Part shown: positions 1 through 8,228 of the stretch, piece after piece
Layout: every line of letters begins with the position of its first letter
How positions within the stretch are numbered: position 1 is the first letter of the stretch
Source of the DNA: JADJEK01 sp052034255
GTDB lineage: Bacteria; Planctomycetota; B15-G4; JADJEK01
DNA length: 11,172 bases
Assembly (NCBI GenBank): GCA_052034255.1
Contig: JBPOIU010000118.1
Coordinates: 1 to 11,172, forward strand
Direction of reading: 5' to 3'
Notes under the pieces: generated by a model
The model's input: only the letters and a program-made list of their open reading frames with translations
Database searches by the model: none
Told to the model about the DNA's origin: nothing
Translations under genes and position numbers: made by a program

Positions 1-1263
<1,263 letters not shown>

Positions 1264-1289
1264 TGCTCTGCGGCGGATCGTCGCCCGCA

Positions 1290-1312
1290 GTGGATCCTCC
1301 GACGCGATCCAC
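1290..1312 (+). terminator. Weak 7-bp hairpin between kinase and WD40 gene
   Basis: GTGGATC (1290-1296) and GATCCAC (1306-1312) form a perfect 7-bp stem with a 9-nt loop, 27 nt after the kinase stop codon. There is no T-tract, so a role as terminator or transcript stabiliser is only possible. A stem of this size can occur by chance in GC-rich DNA. Confidence 0.25.
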
Positions 1313-1344
1313 GCTCGACCGACGACCGTCCGTGGAGATCTCCC

Positions 1345-2304
1345 ATGTCGCTGTTGCCCTCTCTCATCGCCGTGTTCGCCCTCGCGTGGTGCGGTGAGGA
1401 TCCGCCGCTCTCGACCGCCTTCGAGGTCCATCCGCGCGCCGTGCTGTGCGTGGCGAACTCGCCCGATGGAAAACTCGTCGTCACGGGCAGCGAGGACCCC
1501 ATCGTGCGTGTCTTCGACGCGAAGGACCGTGCCGCGCTGCGCACGCTCGAAGGCAACGACGGCGACGTGACCGCGCTCGCGTTCTCGCGCGACGGAACGC
1601 TGCTGGCGGTCGGGGACTACTACAAGAAGGTACGCCTGTGGAATACGGCGACGTGGACCGTGACGCGCACGCTCGAGGTCGGCGGCATCGTCACGGCGTT
1701 GGCGTTCACAGCGGATGGCAAGGGCCTGTTCATCGCGCACAAGGACAACGCGGTGTCGCGGTTCGACTTGACCGCCGCGGAGGACGCCAAGCCACGGGCC
1801 TACACTCACGCGTTCGAGGTCTGCGCGATGGTGCTGTCGGCCGACGACGCGACGCTGTGGACCGGGGACGGTGCGGGCACGATCACCGCGTGGAGCACGG
1901 CGGACGGCGAGAAGCTGTGGTTCCGCACCCAAGGCGCCGAGGTGGTCGCGTTGGCGTTGTTCGACTCCGGCAAAACGCTCGCCTGCGGTTCGCGAGGAAC
2001 CGGCGTCGCGACGTTCGACGCCGAATCCGGTGACCGTACGTCCCGCTTCCAAGCGGGCGATCTGGAAGCCTCGGCACTGGCGGTCAGCCGCGACGGCAAG
2101 AACCTGTTCGTGGGTACCCGGGAAGGGCCGGTCCACGCTCTCGAGTCATTGACTGGAAAGGACTTGGGGACGATCGTGACCCACGATTCGATCGTCACCG
2201 GCCTGCTCGTCTCGGGCGGGGGCACGACCGTCGTGTCGACCAGCCGGGATGCCAGCGTTCGGGTCTCGCCCTGGCCCGCGACCGGTTCGACCAAGAGCGA
2301 GTGA
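1345..2304 (+). CDS. Exported seven-bladed WD40-type beta-propeller protein
   Basis: This 319-aa protein begins at an ATG with GGAG at 1334-1337, 7 nt upstream. Residues 1-17 are hydrophobic (LLPSLIAVFALAW) and resemble a signal peptide, though the basic N-region is missing; C16 follows a Trp, so it is a poor lipobox. The rest is seven WD-like repeats of about 40 residues starting near 31, 74, 115, 159, 200, 242 and 283. Each has a strand like VTALAFSRDG, then LLAVG/LVVTG, then a third strand such as VRLWN or VRVFD. Seven repeats make one closed propeller with no additional catalytic domain. Such propellers are binding platforms. The ligand is unknown. It lies 81 nt after the kinase and 90 nt before the first beta-helix gene, so co-transcription is possible. 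The WD40-type fold is clear; periplasmic or surface location is inferred. Confidence 0.85.
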   Translation: MSLLPSLIAVFALAWCGEDPPLSTAFEVHPRAVLCVANSPDGKLVVTGSEDPIVRVFDAKDRAALRTLEGNDGDVTALAFSRDGTLLAVGDYYKKVRLWNTATWTVTRTLEVGGIVTALAFTADGKGLFIAHKDNAVSRFDLTAAEDAKPRAYTHAFEVCAMVLSADDATLWTGDGAGTITAWSTADGEKLWFRTQGAEVVALALFDSGKTLACGSRGTGVATFDAESGDRTSRFQAGDLEASALAVSRDGKNLFVGTREGPVHALESLTGKDLGTIVTHDSIVTGLLVSGGGTTVVSTSRDASVRVSPWPATGSTKSE

Positions 2305-2310
2305 CGATTC

Positions 2311-2330
2311 CCCGCGATTCGCGTGGCGGG
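2311..2330 (+). terminator. Small GC hairpin after WD40 gene
   Basis: CCCGC (2311-2315) and GCGGG (2326-2330) can pair 6 nt after the WD40 stop codon, with a smaller CGCG/CGCG option inside. No T-tract follows. This is weak evidence for a terminator. Confidence 0.2.
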
Positions 2331-2381
2331 ATTCCCCGTCACACCCTGCGTCCATCCTCCGCAAGCGGTCAAACACCCAGC

Positions 2382-2386
2382 GGAGG
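2382..2386 (+). promoter_or_regulatory. Shine-Dalgarno GGAGG fixing the start of beta-helix copy 1
   Basis: GGAGG sits 8 nt before the ATG at 2395. The same frame is open from a GTG at 2323, but the residues added by that start (VTPCVHPPQAVKHP...) do not look like an export signal. The ATG at 2395 is followed directly by a classic signal peptide. Confidence 0.85.
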
Positions 2387-2394
2387 CAGTCGTC

Positions 2395-3624
2395 ATGCGT
2401 TGGATTCCCGTCGTTCTCTGTTCCCTCGTCGCGTCCGTGGCTTCGGCCGGGACGCTGCGCGTGCCCCAAGACTTCCCGACGATCCAGGCCGCGGTGGACG
2501 CTGCCTCGAGTGGCGACACGGTCCGCATCGGCAAGGGTCGGTTCCTCGAGAACGTCACCGTGCCCGGCGGCAAGGACAACCTGACGATCCGCGGCAGCGG
2601 CAAGGGCACGATCGTCGACGGTCGGCCGTTCGGCGCCGTCGGTAGCGGCCCGGCATTCGAGGTCACGGCGAACGGCTTCCGCCTGGAGAACCTCACGGCG
2701 CGCTTCGCGCTGGGCTTCACGCCGTCGGTGATTCGCATCACTGGCGATGACGCGGTCGTTCGACGCGTCCGCGTCGACGGCGCGGTCGACCAAGGACTCG
2801 TGGTCGTCGGACACCGCGCGCGCGTCGAGCGCTGCGCCTCGCGCGGCGGCGACGTCGGCATCGTGGTCGCGGGCAACGACGCGTCGATTCGCGATTGTGT
2901 GGTCGCGAACGTGCTCGAGATCGGGATCGGCGCATCCGGTTCGCAAGCACGGATCCGGGGATGTCGAGTGACGAACGCCGCGGAGTCGGCGATCGTCGTG
3001 ATGGGCTTCGGCGCGGTCGTCGAGAAGAACCGGGTCAGCGGCTCCGGCGACGACGCGATCATCATCTCGACGGATCACGTCAAGGCGACCGGCAACGTCG
3101 TCCAATCGAGCGCGGGTGACCACGGGGGCATCGTCGTCGACATGGCGACGTCGGGCGTGATCGCGAAGAACGTGATGACGGACTGCGACGGGCCGGCCGT
3201 GACCGTGTTCGCCACCGCGTCCGGTCTCGAGATCGTGGGCAACCGCGCGTCGCGCTGCGGCCGCGAAGCGGTCGCGACCTTCGTCATCGATGGAACGGAC
3301 AACGTCCTCGTCGGCAATCGCGTCACCGATGCGGCGGGCGATGGCATCTCGGTCAACGCGCTGCACAACGTGCTGACGAAGAACACCGTCCTGCGCAGCG
3401 CGCTCGACGGCTTCGAGATCGGCGCGTCCGCGACGCTCGTGAACAACGTCGCACGCGACAACCACGCCGAGGGCATCTCGATCGTCGTGCTCGGCGTGTC
3501 GCTGACCGGCAACAAGGCACAGAAGAACCGCACGGACATCGCGTCGACCTTCGCTCTCGACGCGTTCGCCGGCAATCAGTTCGGAACCGGCGGCGAAGGA
3601 GTCGCCCCCGAGATCGACGACTGA
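2395..3624 (+). CDS. Secreted right-handed parallel beta-helix repeat protein, copy 1
   Basis: The protein is 409 aa. Residues 1-18 form a signal peptide (basic Arg2, hydrophobic core, Ala-Ser-Ala cleavage before Gly19). Residues 19-105 are the head shared by all three paralogs, opening with TLRVPQDFPTIQAAVDAASSG, the usual N-cap of pectin-lyase-fold proteins, and containing VDGRP near 74-78. About 12-13 coils of 21-23 residues follow (roughly 110-390), with PbH1-style phrases such as IVVAGNDASIRDCVV and VVEKNRVSGSG. The last 20 residues repeat a tail seen in copy 3 (APEIDD end). I see no recognisable active-site constellation, so an enzymatic role (polysaccharide lyase, NosD-like copper delivery) is not supported; a structural or carbohydrate-binding role is possible. 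It is 65 nt upstream of copy 2 and probably shares its transcript. Confidence 0.85.
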   Translation: MRWIPVVLCSLVASVASAGTLRVPQDFPTIQAAVDAASSGDTVRIGKGRFLENVTVPGGKDNLTIRGSGKGTIVDGRPFGAVGSGPAFEVTANGFRLENLTARFALGFTPSVIRITGDDAVVRRVRVDGAVDQGLVVVGHRARVERCASRGGDVGIVVAGNDASIRDCVVANVLEIGIGASGSQARIRGCRVTNAAESAIVVMGFGAVVEKNRVSGSGDDAIIISTDHVKATGNVVQSSAGDHGGIVVDMATSGVIAKNVMTDCDGPAVTVFATASGLEIVGNRASRCGREAVATFVIDGTDNVLVGNRVTDAAGDGISVNALHNVLTKNTVLRSALDGFEIGASATLVNNVARDNHAEGISIVVLGVSLTGNKAQKNRTDIASTFALDAFAGNQFGTGGEGVAPEIDD

Positions 3625-3677
3625 TCCGGCCCTGGCGCCGTCCTACCGCCCCTACCACTCACACAAAACCAACCAAC

Positions 3678-3682
3678 GAGGA
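3678..3682 (+). promoter_or_regulatory. Shine-Dalgarno GAGGA for beta-helix copy 2
   Basis: GAGGA lies 7 nt upstream of the ATG at 3690, in an unusually A/C-rich leader (3659-3689) without strong secondary structure. It supports this start, which also begins the signal peptide. Confidence 0.75.
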
Positions 3683-3689
3683 CCAACCC

Positions 3690-4928
3690 ATGAACCGCAT
3701 CGCACTCGCTCTGTTCGCTTCGCTCTCCATCGGCTCCGCGGCGTCCGCCGCGACGCTGCGCGTCCCGCAGGACTTCGCGACGATCCAACTCGCCGTCAAC
3801 GCCGCCGTCGGTGGGGACCGCATCAAGGTCGCGAACGGCACGTACGTCGAGAACGTCTTCATCCCGGCCGGCAAGGACGGCCTCGTGCTCGAAGGCTCGG
3901 GCAAGACGATCATCGACGCGCGACCGCTCGGCGGCCCGGGATCGGGCGCGGCCGTCGCAGGGCTCTCCGACGGGATCGTCGTTCGGCGCCTGACGGTGCG
4001 GCACGGCAAGGGCGCACCCGCGATCGGCGTCTACATCACCGCCGATCTCGCCCGCATCGAGCGCGTGACGGCGATCCACTGCGACGACTACGGCATCAAC
4101 GTGATCGGGGACGGCGCAGTCATCGATCGCTGCGTGGTGCGCTCGAGCAGCATCGGCATCAGCGTCGTCGGGAATGATGCGACGATCCGCAAGAGCTCCG
4201 CGCAGTTCGTCGGCAATGCCGGCCTGTTCGTGCTCGGGAACGGCAACCGCGTCGAATCGACGACCGTCACCACGGGCGACAACGACGGGATCTTCGTGAA
4301 CGGTCTCGATCCGCTGGTCACGAAATGCAAGGTGTCGGGAGTCCGCAACATCGGCATCTCGGTGTTCGGCGGCGGCGCCCCGACGATCACGAACAACACC
4401 GTGCGTCAGGTCCGCGAGATGCCCGCGTTGATGGTGTTCGGCGCGACCGCAGGTTTGGTCCAGGGCAATCGCATCGCGGACGTCGCGCATGCGGGCATGT
4501 CGTTCACCGGCGGCGCGAGCAATGTCGTCATCCGCAAGAACCGCATCGAGCGCACGGGCGTCGAGGCGTTCGACGCGGGAATCATCGTGACGGGCAACGC
4601 GTGCTCCATCGCCGACAACCTCGTGCGCGACGCCGGCAACGACGGCATCCGCTGCTTGGGCAACCTCCACGTCCTGACGAAGAACCGCGTGCTCGGAAGC
4701 GCGTGCGATGGCATCGACGTCGACGCTGGCCTCGTGACGCTGATCGGAAACGTCGCGCTCGGCAACGGCGGCGACGGCATCGAGAACCAAGGCCCTGGCG
4801 CTGACATGATCGGCAACCGCGCGTTCGGCAATCGCCGCGACATCTCGAATGGTGGTGTCGTCACGACGTTCGAGAACAACAAGTTCCTGAACGGCGGCAT
4901 CGGCGCACCGGCCGTCATCGACTTGTGA
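3690..4928 (+). CDS. Secreted right-handed parallel beta-helix repeat protein, copy 2
   Basis: The protein is 412 aa. The signal peptide spans residues 1-20 (Arg3, core ALALFASLSIG, Ala-Ser-Ala cleavage before Ala21). The head at 21-105 aligns closely with copy 1 (TLRVPQDFATIQLAV, then GSGKTIIDARPLGG), roughly half identical by eye. The ladder from about 110 to 395 has coils of about 22 residues with the Asn-rich turns of PbH1 repeats (GNDATIRKSS, GNGNRVESTT, NVVIRKNRIERTG). The tail ends PAVIDL instead of the APEIDD of the other two copies, so this is the most divergent end. There are no transmembrane segments after the signal peptide and no catalytic motif that I recognise. Export to the periplasm or outside is well supported; the function is not known. 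Confidence 0.85.
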   Translation: MNRIALALFASLSIGSAASAATLRVPQDFATIQLAVNAAVGGDRIKVANGTYVENVFIPAGKDGLVLEGSGKTIIDARPLGGPGSGAAVAGLSDGIVVRRLTVRHGKGAPAIGVYITADLARIERVTAIHCDDYGINVIGDGAVIDRCVVRSSSIGISVVGNDATIRKSSAQFVGNAGLFVLGNGNRVESTTVTTGDNDGIFVNGLDPLVTKCKVSGVRNIGISVFGGGAPTITNNTVRQVREMPALMVFGATAGLVQGNRIADVAHAGMSFTGGASNVVIRKNRIERTGVEAFDAGIIVTGNACSIADNLVRDAGNDGIRCLGNLHVLTKNRVLGSACDGIDVDAGLVTLIGNVALGNGGDGIENQGPGADMIGNRAFGNRRDISNGGVVTTFENNKFLNGGIGAPAVIDL

Positions 4929-4930
4929 TC

Positions 4931-4945
4931 GGCGGCAGAGCCGCC
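4931..4945 (+). terminator. Short GC hairpin right after copy 2
   Basis: GGCGGC (4931-4936) pairs with GCCGCC (4940-4945) around an AGA loop, starting 2 nt after the copy 2 stop. There is no T-run behind it, so intrinsic termination is uncertain. Confidence 0.35.
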
Positions 4946-4980
4946 GCCGGAACTCCTGTTCGAAGTGCAAGCTCTCGCAT

Positions 4981-5035
4981 GGTCCCGACCCGCATCCCTG
5001 GCGACGCCGCTGCCGCCGTGGATCGAGTCGGGACC
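4981..5035 (+). repeat. 9-bp perfect inverted repeat in the copy 2/copy 3 spacer
   Basis: GGTCCCGAC (4981-4989) is matched exactly by GTCGGGACC (5027-5035) across 37 nt that can form further GC pairing (GGCG.../...CGCC). The element lies within the 258-nt spacer before copy 3, which carries no gene I can support. It could be a terminator for copy 2, a structured leader for copy 3, or a protein-binding site. Confidence 0.45.
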
Positions 5036-5071
5036 TTCCCGTTGCGGCGCTCGCCGAAGAAAATGGAACAC

Positions 5072-5087
5072 TGGCACAACCTCGGCT
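5072..5087 (+). promoter_or_regulatory. Possible sigma-54 type -24/-12 promoter upstream of copy 3
   Basis: TGGCAC-N5-CGGCT matches the sigma-54 consensus TGGCAC-N5-TTGCW at the key GG (-24) and GC (-12) positions with correct spacing, but misses the TT of the -12 element. It is 100 nt before the copy 3 start. A single partial match in GC-rich DNA is weak evidence. Confidence 0.25.
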
Positions 5088-5186
5088 CGTCACGGAGGTT
5101 GAACGACAAGCGGCCGACCCGGGCGCCGCATCCCCAACCCGCTCGCGGGCGCATTCGCGCCGGCGAGCCCGTCGAAGGAAAGCGTC

Positions 5187-6407
5187 ATGAAATCACTCGC
5201 CGCTCTGCTCGTGGTCGCGACCTCAGCCGTCGCTTCCGGTGCCGTCATCAAGGTGCCGCAGGACCACGCATCGATCACCCTCGCCGTCGCCGCCGCCGCG
5301 GCCGGCGACACGATCCTCGTGAAAGCAGGCACGTACGAAGAGAACGTCACGATCGGCGCCGGGCTGGTCGGCCTGAAGATCCAAGGGCTCGGCCAAGTCA
5401 TCGTCGATGCGCGCCCCAACGGAGCCACGGGTTCCGGACCCGGCTTCGACGTCCAAGCCGACAACGTCACGCTGCAGAACCTCATGATCCGTCACGCGAA
5501 GGGCGTGAGCGCGAACGGTGTTTCCGCGACCGCGAACGGCCTGGTGTTGAACGGTGTGCGCGTCGAGCACGCGGATTCGCAAGGCATCGCGATCGTCGGC
5601 AACGACGCGTTCCTGACGAAGTGCGAGGTCGTCGACTCGAGCGGAGGCATCTCGATCATCGGGAATGGCGCCGAGATCTCGAAGGCACTCGTTCACCGTG
5701 ATTCGGCCGGCGGCATCGACATCAACGGCAACGACGCGACGATCACGAAGTCCGCGATCCGGGCGATCGAGGGCACGGGGATCTCGATCGACGGCGACGG
5801 AGTCACCTTGACGACGAACGAAGTCCGGCGCTGCGCGGACGGTGTGCTGGTCGACGGCAACGCGTTCGCGATCACGAAGAACGTCGTCGACGCGTGCTCC
5901 GGGATCGGTCTCACGGTCGCCAATGCGACGAGTGGCTCGATCGAGAAGAACACGATCACGGACATCCGCAGCTCGTGCCTCGTCGTCGAGGCGACCGTGA
6001 GCAACGCCACGATCGCGAAGAACGACATCCGCCGCACGACGTCGAGCACGGCCGTGGCCGTGTGGATCCGTGGCGACGCGAACTCGATCACGAACACGCT
6101 CGTGCGTCAGTCCGCGGGCGACGGCGTTCTCGTCGAGGGCGACAACAACACGCTGTTCAAGGTCACGAGCAGCGAGAACGGCGAGGACGGCATCCAGGTC
6201 ACGGGTGCGGGGAACTCGGCCGACAAGTGCGTCTTCCGCAAGAACCAGGGTGAGGGCGCGCAGTGCGACGGCGCGAACAACGCGCTGACGAAGTCGATCG
6301 TGAAGCTGAATCGCATCGACGTCGCGGCGTCGGTTCCGTTCGCGACGTTCAACCTGAACGCGTTCACGACCGGCGGCAACGCGACAGCGCCCGAGATCGA
6401 CGACTGA
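5187..6407 (+). CDS. Secreted right-handed parallel beta-helix repeat protein, copy 3
   Basis: The protein is 406 aa and starts at an ATG with AAGGAA at 5175-5180. The signal peptide covers residues 1 to about 18 (Lys2, core LAALLVVATSAVA); alignment with its paralogs favours cleavage after Ala-Ser-Gly, before AVIKVPQD. The head (19-105) keeps the VPQD-x-x-x-I-x-x-AV, GTYEENV and VIVDARPNG phrases. The coils from about 105 to 385 repeat about every 21-22 residues (GNDAFLTKCEV, GNGAEISKALV, GNDATITKSAI), the most regular ladder of the three. The C-terminal tail (TGGNATAPEIDD) matches copy 1. It is separated from copy 2 by 258 nt, so it may have its own promoter. It faces the minus-strand FG-GAP gene tail to tail across a strong hairpin. 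Molecular function is unknown. Confidence 0.85.
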   Translation: MKSLAALLVVATSAVASGAVIKVPQDHASITLAVAAAAAGDTILVKAGTYEENVTIGAGLVGLKIQGLGQVIVDARPNGATGSGPGFDVQADNVTLQNLMIRHAKGVSANGVSATANGLVLNGVRVEHADSQGIAIVGNDAFLTKCEVVDSSGGISIIGNGAEISKALVHRDSAGGIDINGNDATITKSAIRAIEGTGISIDGDGVTLTTNEVRRCADGVLVDGNAFAITKNVVDACSGIGLTVANATSGSIEKNTITDIRSSCLVVEATVSNATIAKNDIRRTTSSTAVAVWIRGDANSITNTLVRQSAGDGVLVEGDNNTLFKVTSSENGEDGIQVTGAGNSADKCVFRKNQGEGAQCDGANNALTKSIVKLNRIDVAASVPFATFNLNAFTTGGNATAPEIDD

Positions 6408-6494
6408 TCGGAATGCCGGAGGTTCGAGCCCGGGTGAGCCTTGGATGCTGTCCTCGTCGCGAGGCAGCTCTGGGCGCTCTCCACGTCAACCCCT

Positions 6495-6544
6495 GAACGC
6501 GAACGCCTCATGCGCCGTCGCCGGCGCATGAGGCGTTCGCGTTC
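6495..6544. terminator. Perfect 23-bp stem-loop between convergent genes
   Basis: Bases 6495-6517 and 6522-6544 are exact reverse complements around a 4-nt loop TCGC. The stem contains GAACGC twice in tandem on the left arm. The element lies 87 nt after the copy 3 stop and 12 nt beyond the minus-strand FG-GAP stop, the expected place for a bidirectional terminator. Neither side has a clear U-tract. The rest of the 149-nt gap (6408-6556) shows nothing else. Confidence 0.75.
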
Positions 6545-6556
6545 CAGCCGCTCTCG

Positions 6557-8215
6557 TCACGGAAGCGTGAGCGTCGAACGTCCACTCGCCGCGAGATTCG
6601 GACTGCCTGAGTTCTGCCAGCCAGCCGACTGCAGATGCAAGGTCACCGGCGTGCTGAAACTCGGGAGGTGAGCGTTCAGCGTGTAGTGGTCCCCTGACTT
6701 CGGGAGCGGGACCACGATCGCCGGCAGGCCGATCGTCAGCGCGCACGATCCGGGCAGAGGGATCGACCCCGTGATCGCGGACACGAAGAGCAGCGGATCA
6801 CCGCTGCCGTAGGCGTCGATCTGAATGGTCCCGCTCGACTCCAGACAGCCGCTGATGACGAGCGCTGGGCGCGACACCGGCGAACCGCTGACCGAGCAAC
6901 CCTCCGTCTGCGCCGCCTGCAGCAACGAGCCTGCGCTCGCACGCATGAAGCGCAATCGAGCGCTCGTGGACGGCGCGAACGGCTGGTTCTGCGACAAGAC
7001 CGCGACCTCCGCCGCTCCGTCCCCGTCCAGATCGCCGAGCGGTGCGATGGTGCTGAAGTACTCCGTGGTCGGCTCGGTTTGGACCGGGACATGACTCGCG
7101 AGTGCGACGATCTCGAGACCCGTCGCACCCGACCACACGATGGCGGGCGACGCGGTGTTCGCCACGCTCGGCGAGAACCCGACCGCGCCGTAGTCGCCGA
7201 CGCCGTCGCCATCGACGTCGCCGACGGAGCGCACGCAGGATCCGAGCTTGCTGTTCGCCGTGAGTCCCGGATGCATGCGCAACGTCGCCCCGCTGGCGCC
7301 GGACTCGATCTTGACGCCACTACCCGAGCTCGCGATGCCAGGACCCGCCGCGCCACCGATCGCGATGTCCGCGACGCCGTCCTGATCGACGTCCGCGATG
7401 AACGCGACGTCCGAGCCGAGCTGTGCGCCGGCAACTGTTCCGACTTCGGTACGTACGACCGCGCCCGTCGCGCCGGAGTACAGCTTCACGCGGCCGAAGA
7501 TCGTGCCGCCCTGTTTCGAGAACGGCGCGCCGACGATCACGTCGGGAACGCCGTCGCCCGTGACGTCCGCGCCACCCGCGAGTCCGACGCCGAAGTCCGA
7601 ATTGAAGCCGCTCGCTTCGCCCGGCGGGCCGCTCTGGAGCGTGCGCACGTTGGCGCCTGTGGCGCCGGAGCGAACTTGGATCTCACCGCCGTCGAGTCCG
7701 GTGTGCAGGACGCTGACGAGGACGTCCGGAATGCCGTCGGAGTCGACGTCGCCCGCGGCGGCGACCTGGCGGCCGAACATCAGCGTCGAAGCGCTGGTGT
7801 CGGTCAGCGTCGCAAGCGGAGTACTCGGCGCGGCAAGCGAGTAGAGGAACGCGACACCCTTCGGAAACGACGTCGAGGTGGACGCGCCGATCGCGAGTTC
7901 CGCGATGCCATCGCCGGTCGTGTCCCCGATGCTCGCGACCGACGAGCCGAAGAAGCTCGCCCCGGCCGGCGCCGCGATGACCATCAACGGTGCGCCGGTC
8001 GCGCCCGACACGATGCGGACCACCGGGGGCACGGCACGCGGATCGCCGACGGCGAGATCGGCGATCCCGTCGCCGTTCACGTCGGCGCATCGATCGATCG
8101 TGCGGTTGAACAAGTTCCCACCCAATGTCAGCGAGACGTCGACGAGGTCGCATTGGGCGAGCAGACCCGGGGATAGCGCGCACAGCGCGGTCAAAGCAGC
8201 GGCAGTGGATTTCAT
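6557..8215 (-). CDS. Exported FG-GAP (integrin-alpha-like) repeat protein
   Basis: The protein is 552 aa. The start is the ATG at 8215-8213, preceded by AAGGA and followed by a signal peptide (Lys2, core AAALTALCALSPGLLA, cleavage before Gln21). Seven FG-GAP units follow, each with a calcium-loop motif and hydrophobic strand: DVNGDGIADLAVG (45), DTTGDGIAELAIG (98), DVDSDGIPD (156), DVTGDGVPDVIVG (217), DVDQDGVADIAIG (275), DVDGDGVGD (333) and DLDGDGAAEVAV (395). Most alternate with an SGATG-type turn. Seven units suit one closed propeller. Residues about 440-552 are a different beta-rich, Ser/Gly-rich region ending in SGRSTLTLP, possibly a surface-attachment or sorting module. The protein is probably exported and calcium-stabilised, with a binding or adhesion role by family analogy. 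The gene is alone on its strand and diverges from the regulator/ahcY operon. Confidence 0.87.
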   Translation of the reverse strand: MKSTAAALTALCALSPGLLAQCDLVDVSLTLGGNLFNRTIDRCADVNGDGIADLAVGDPRAVPPVVRIVSGATGAPLMVIAAPAGASFFGSSVASIGDTTGDGIAELAIGASTSTSFPKGVAFLYSLAAPSTPLATLTDTSASTLMFGRQVAAAGDVDSDGIPDVLVSVLHTGLDGGEIQVRSGATGANVRTLQSGPPGEASGFNSDFGVGLAGGADVTGDGVPDVIVGAPFSKQGGTIFGRVKLYSGATGAVVRTEVGTVAGAQLGSDVAFIADVDQDGVADIAIGGAAGPGIASSGSGVKIESGASGATLRMHPGLTANSKLGSCVRSVGDVDGDGVGDYGAVGFSPSVANTASPAIVWSGATGLEIVALASHVPVQTEPTTEYFSTIAPLGDLDGDGAAEVAVLSQNQPFAPSTSARLRFMRASAGSLLQAAQTEGCSVSGSPVSRPALVISGCLESSGTIQIDAYGSGDPLLFVSAITGSIPLPGSCALTIGLPAIVVPLPKSGDHYTLNAHLPSFSTPVTLHLQSAGWQNSGSPNLAASGRSTLTLP

Positions 8216-8223
8216 GGAGTTCG

Positions 8224-8228
8224 TCCTT
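8224..8228 (-). promoter_or_regulatory. Shine-Dalgarno AAGGA fixing the FG-GAP start
   Basis: On the minus strand AAGGA is 8 nt before the ATG at 8215-8213. The frame stays open up to 8467, but the 84 extra residues are Arg-rich and would bury the signal peptide, so the shorter start is preferred. Confidence 0.8.

Noticed and set aside
2323..2394. GTG start extending beta-helix copy 1 by 24 residues
   Set aside because: The extension would precede a perfect signal peptide, and the ATG at 2395 has GGAGG at ideal spacing.
5063..5701. Open frame starting at an ATG in the copy 2/copy 3 spacer and running into copy 3
   Set aside because: It has no Shine-Dalgarno, is Arg-rich and overlaps the signal peptide and head of copy 3 in another frame.
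5580..5780. Repeated DNA phrases such as ggcaacgacgcg resembling a repeat array
   Set aside because: They are codons for recurring Gly-Asn-Asp-Ala turns of the beta-helix coils. Spacing follows the protein repeat and the units are imperfect, so it is not a CRISPR array or tandem DNA repeat.
2395..6407. Pectate lyase or NosD copper-maturation function for the beta-helix proteins
   Set aside because: The fold is shared, but no catalytic Asp/Arg/Lys cluster or nos gene neighbourhood is visible, so only the fold is called.
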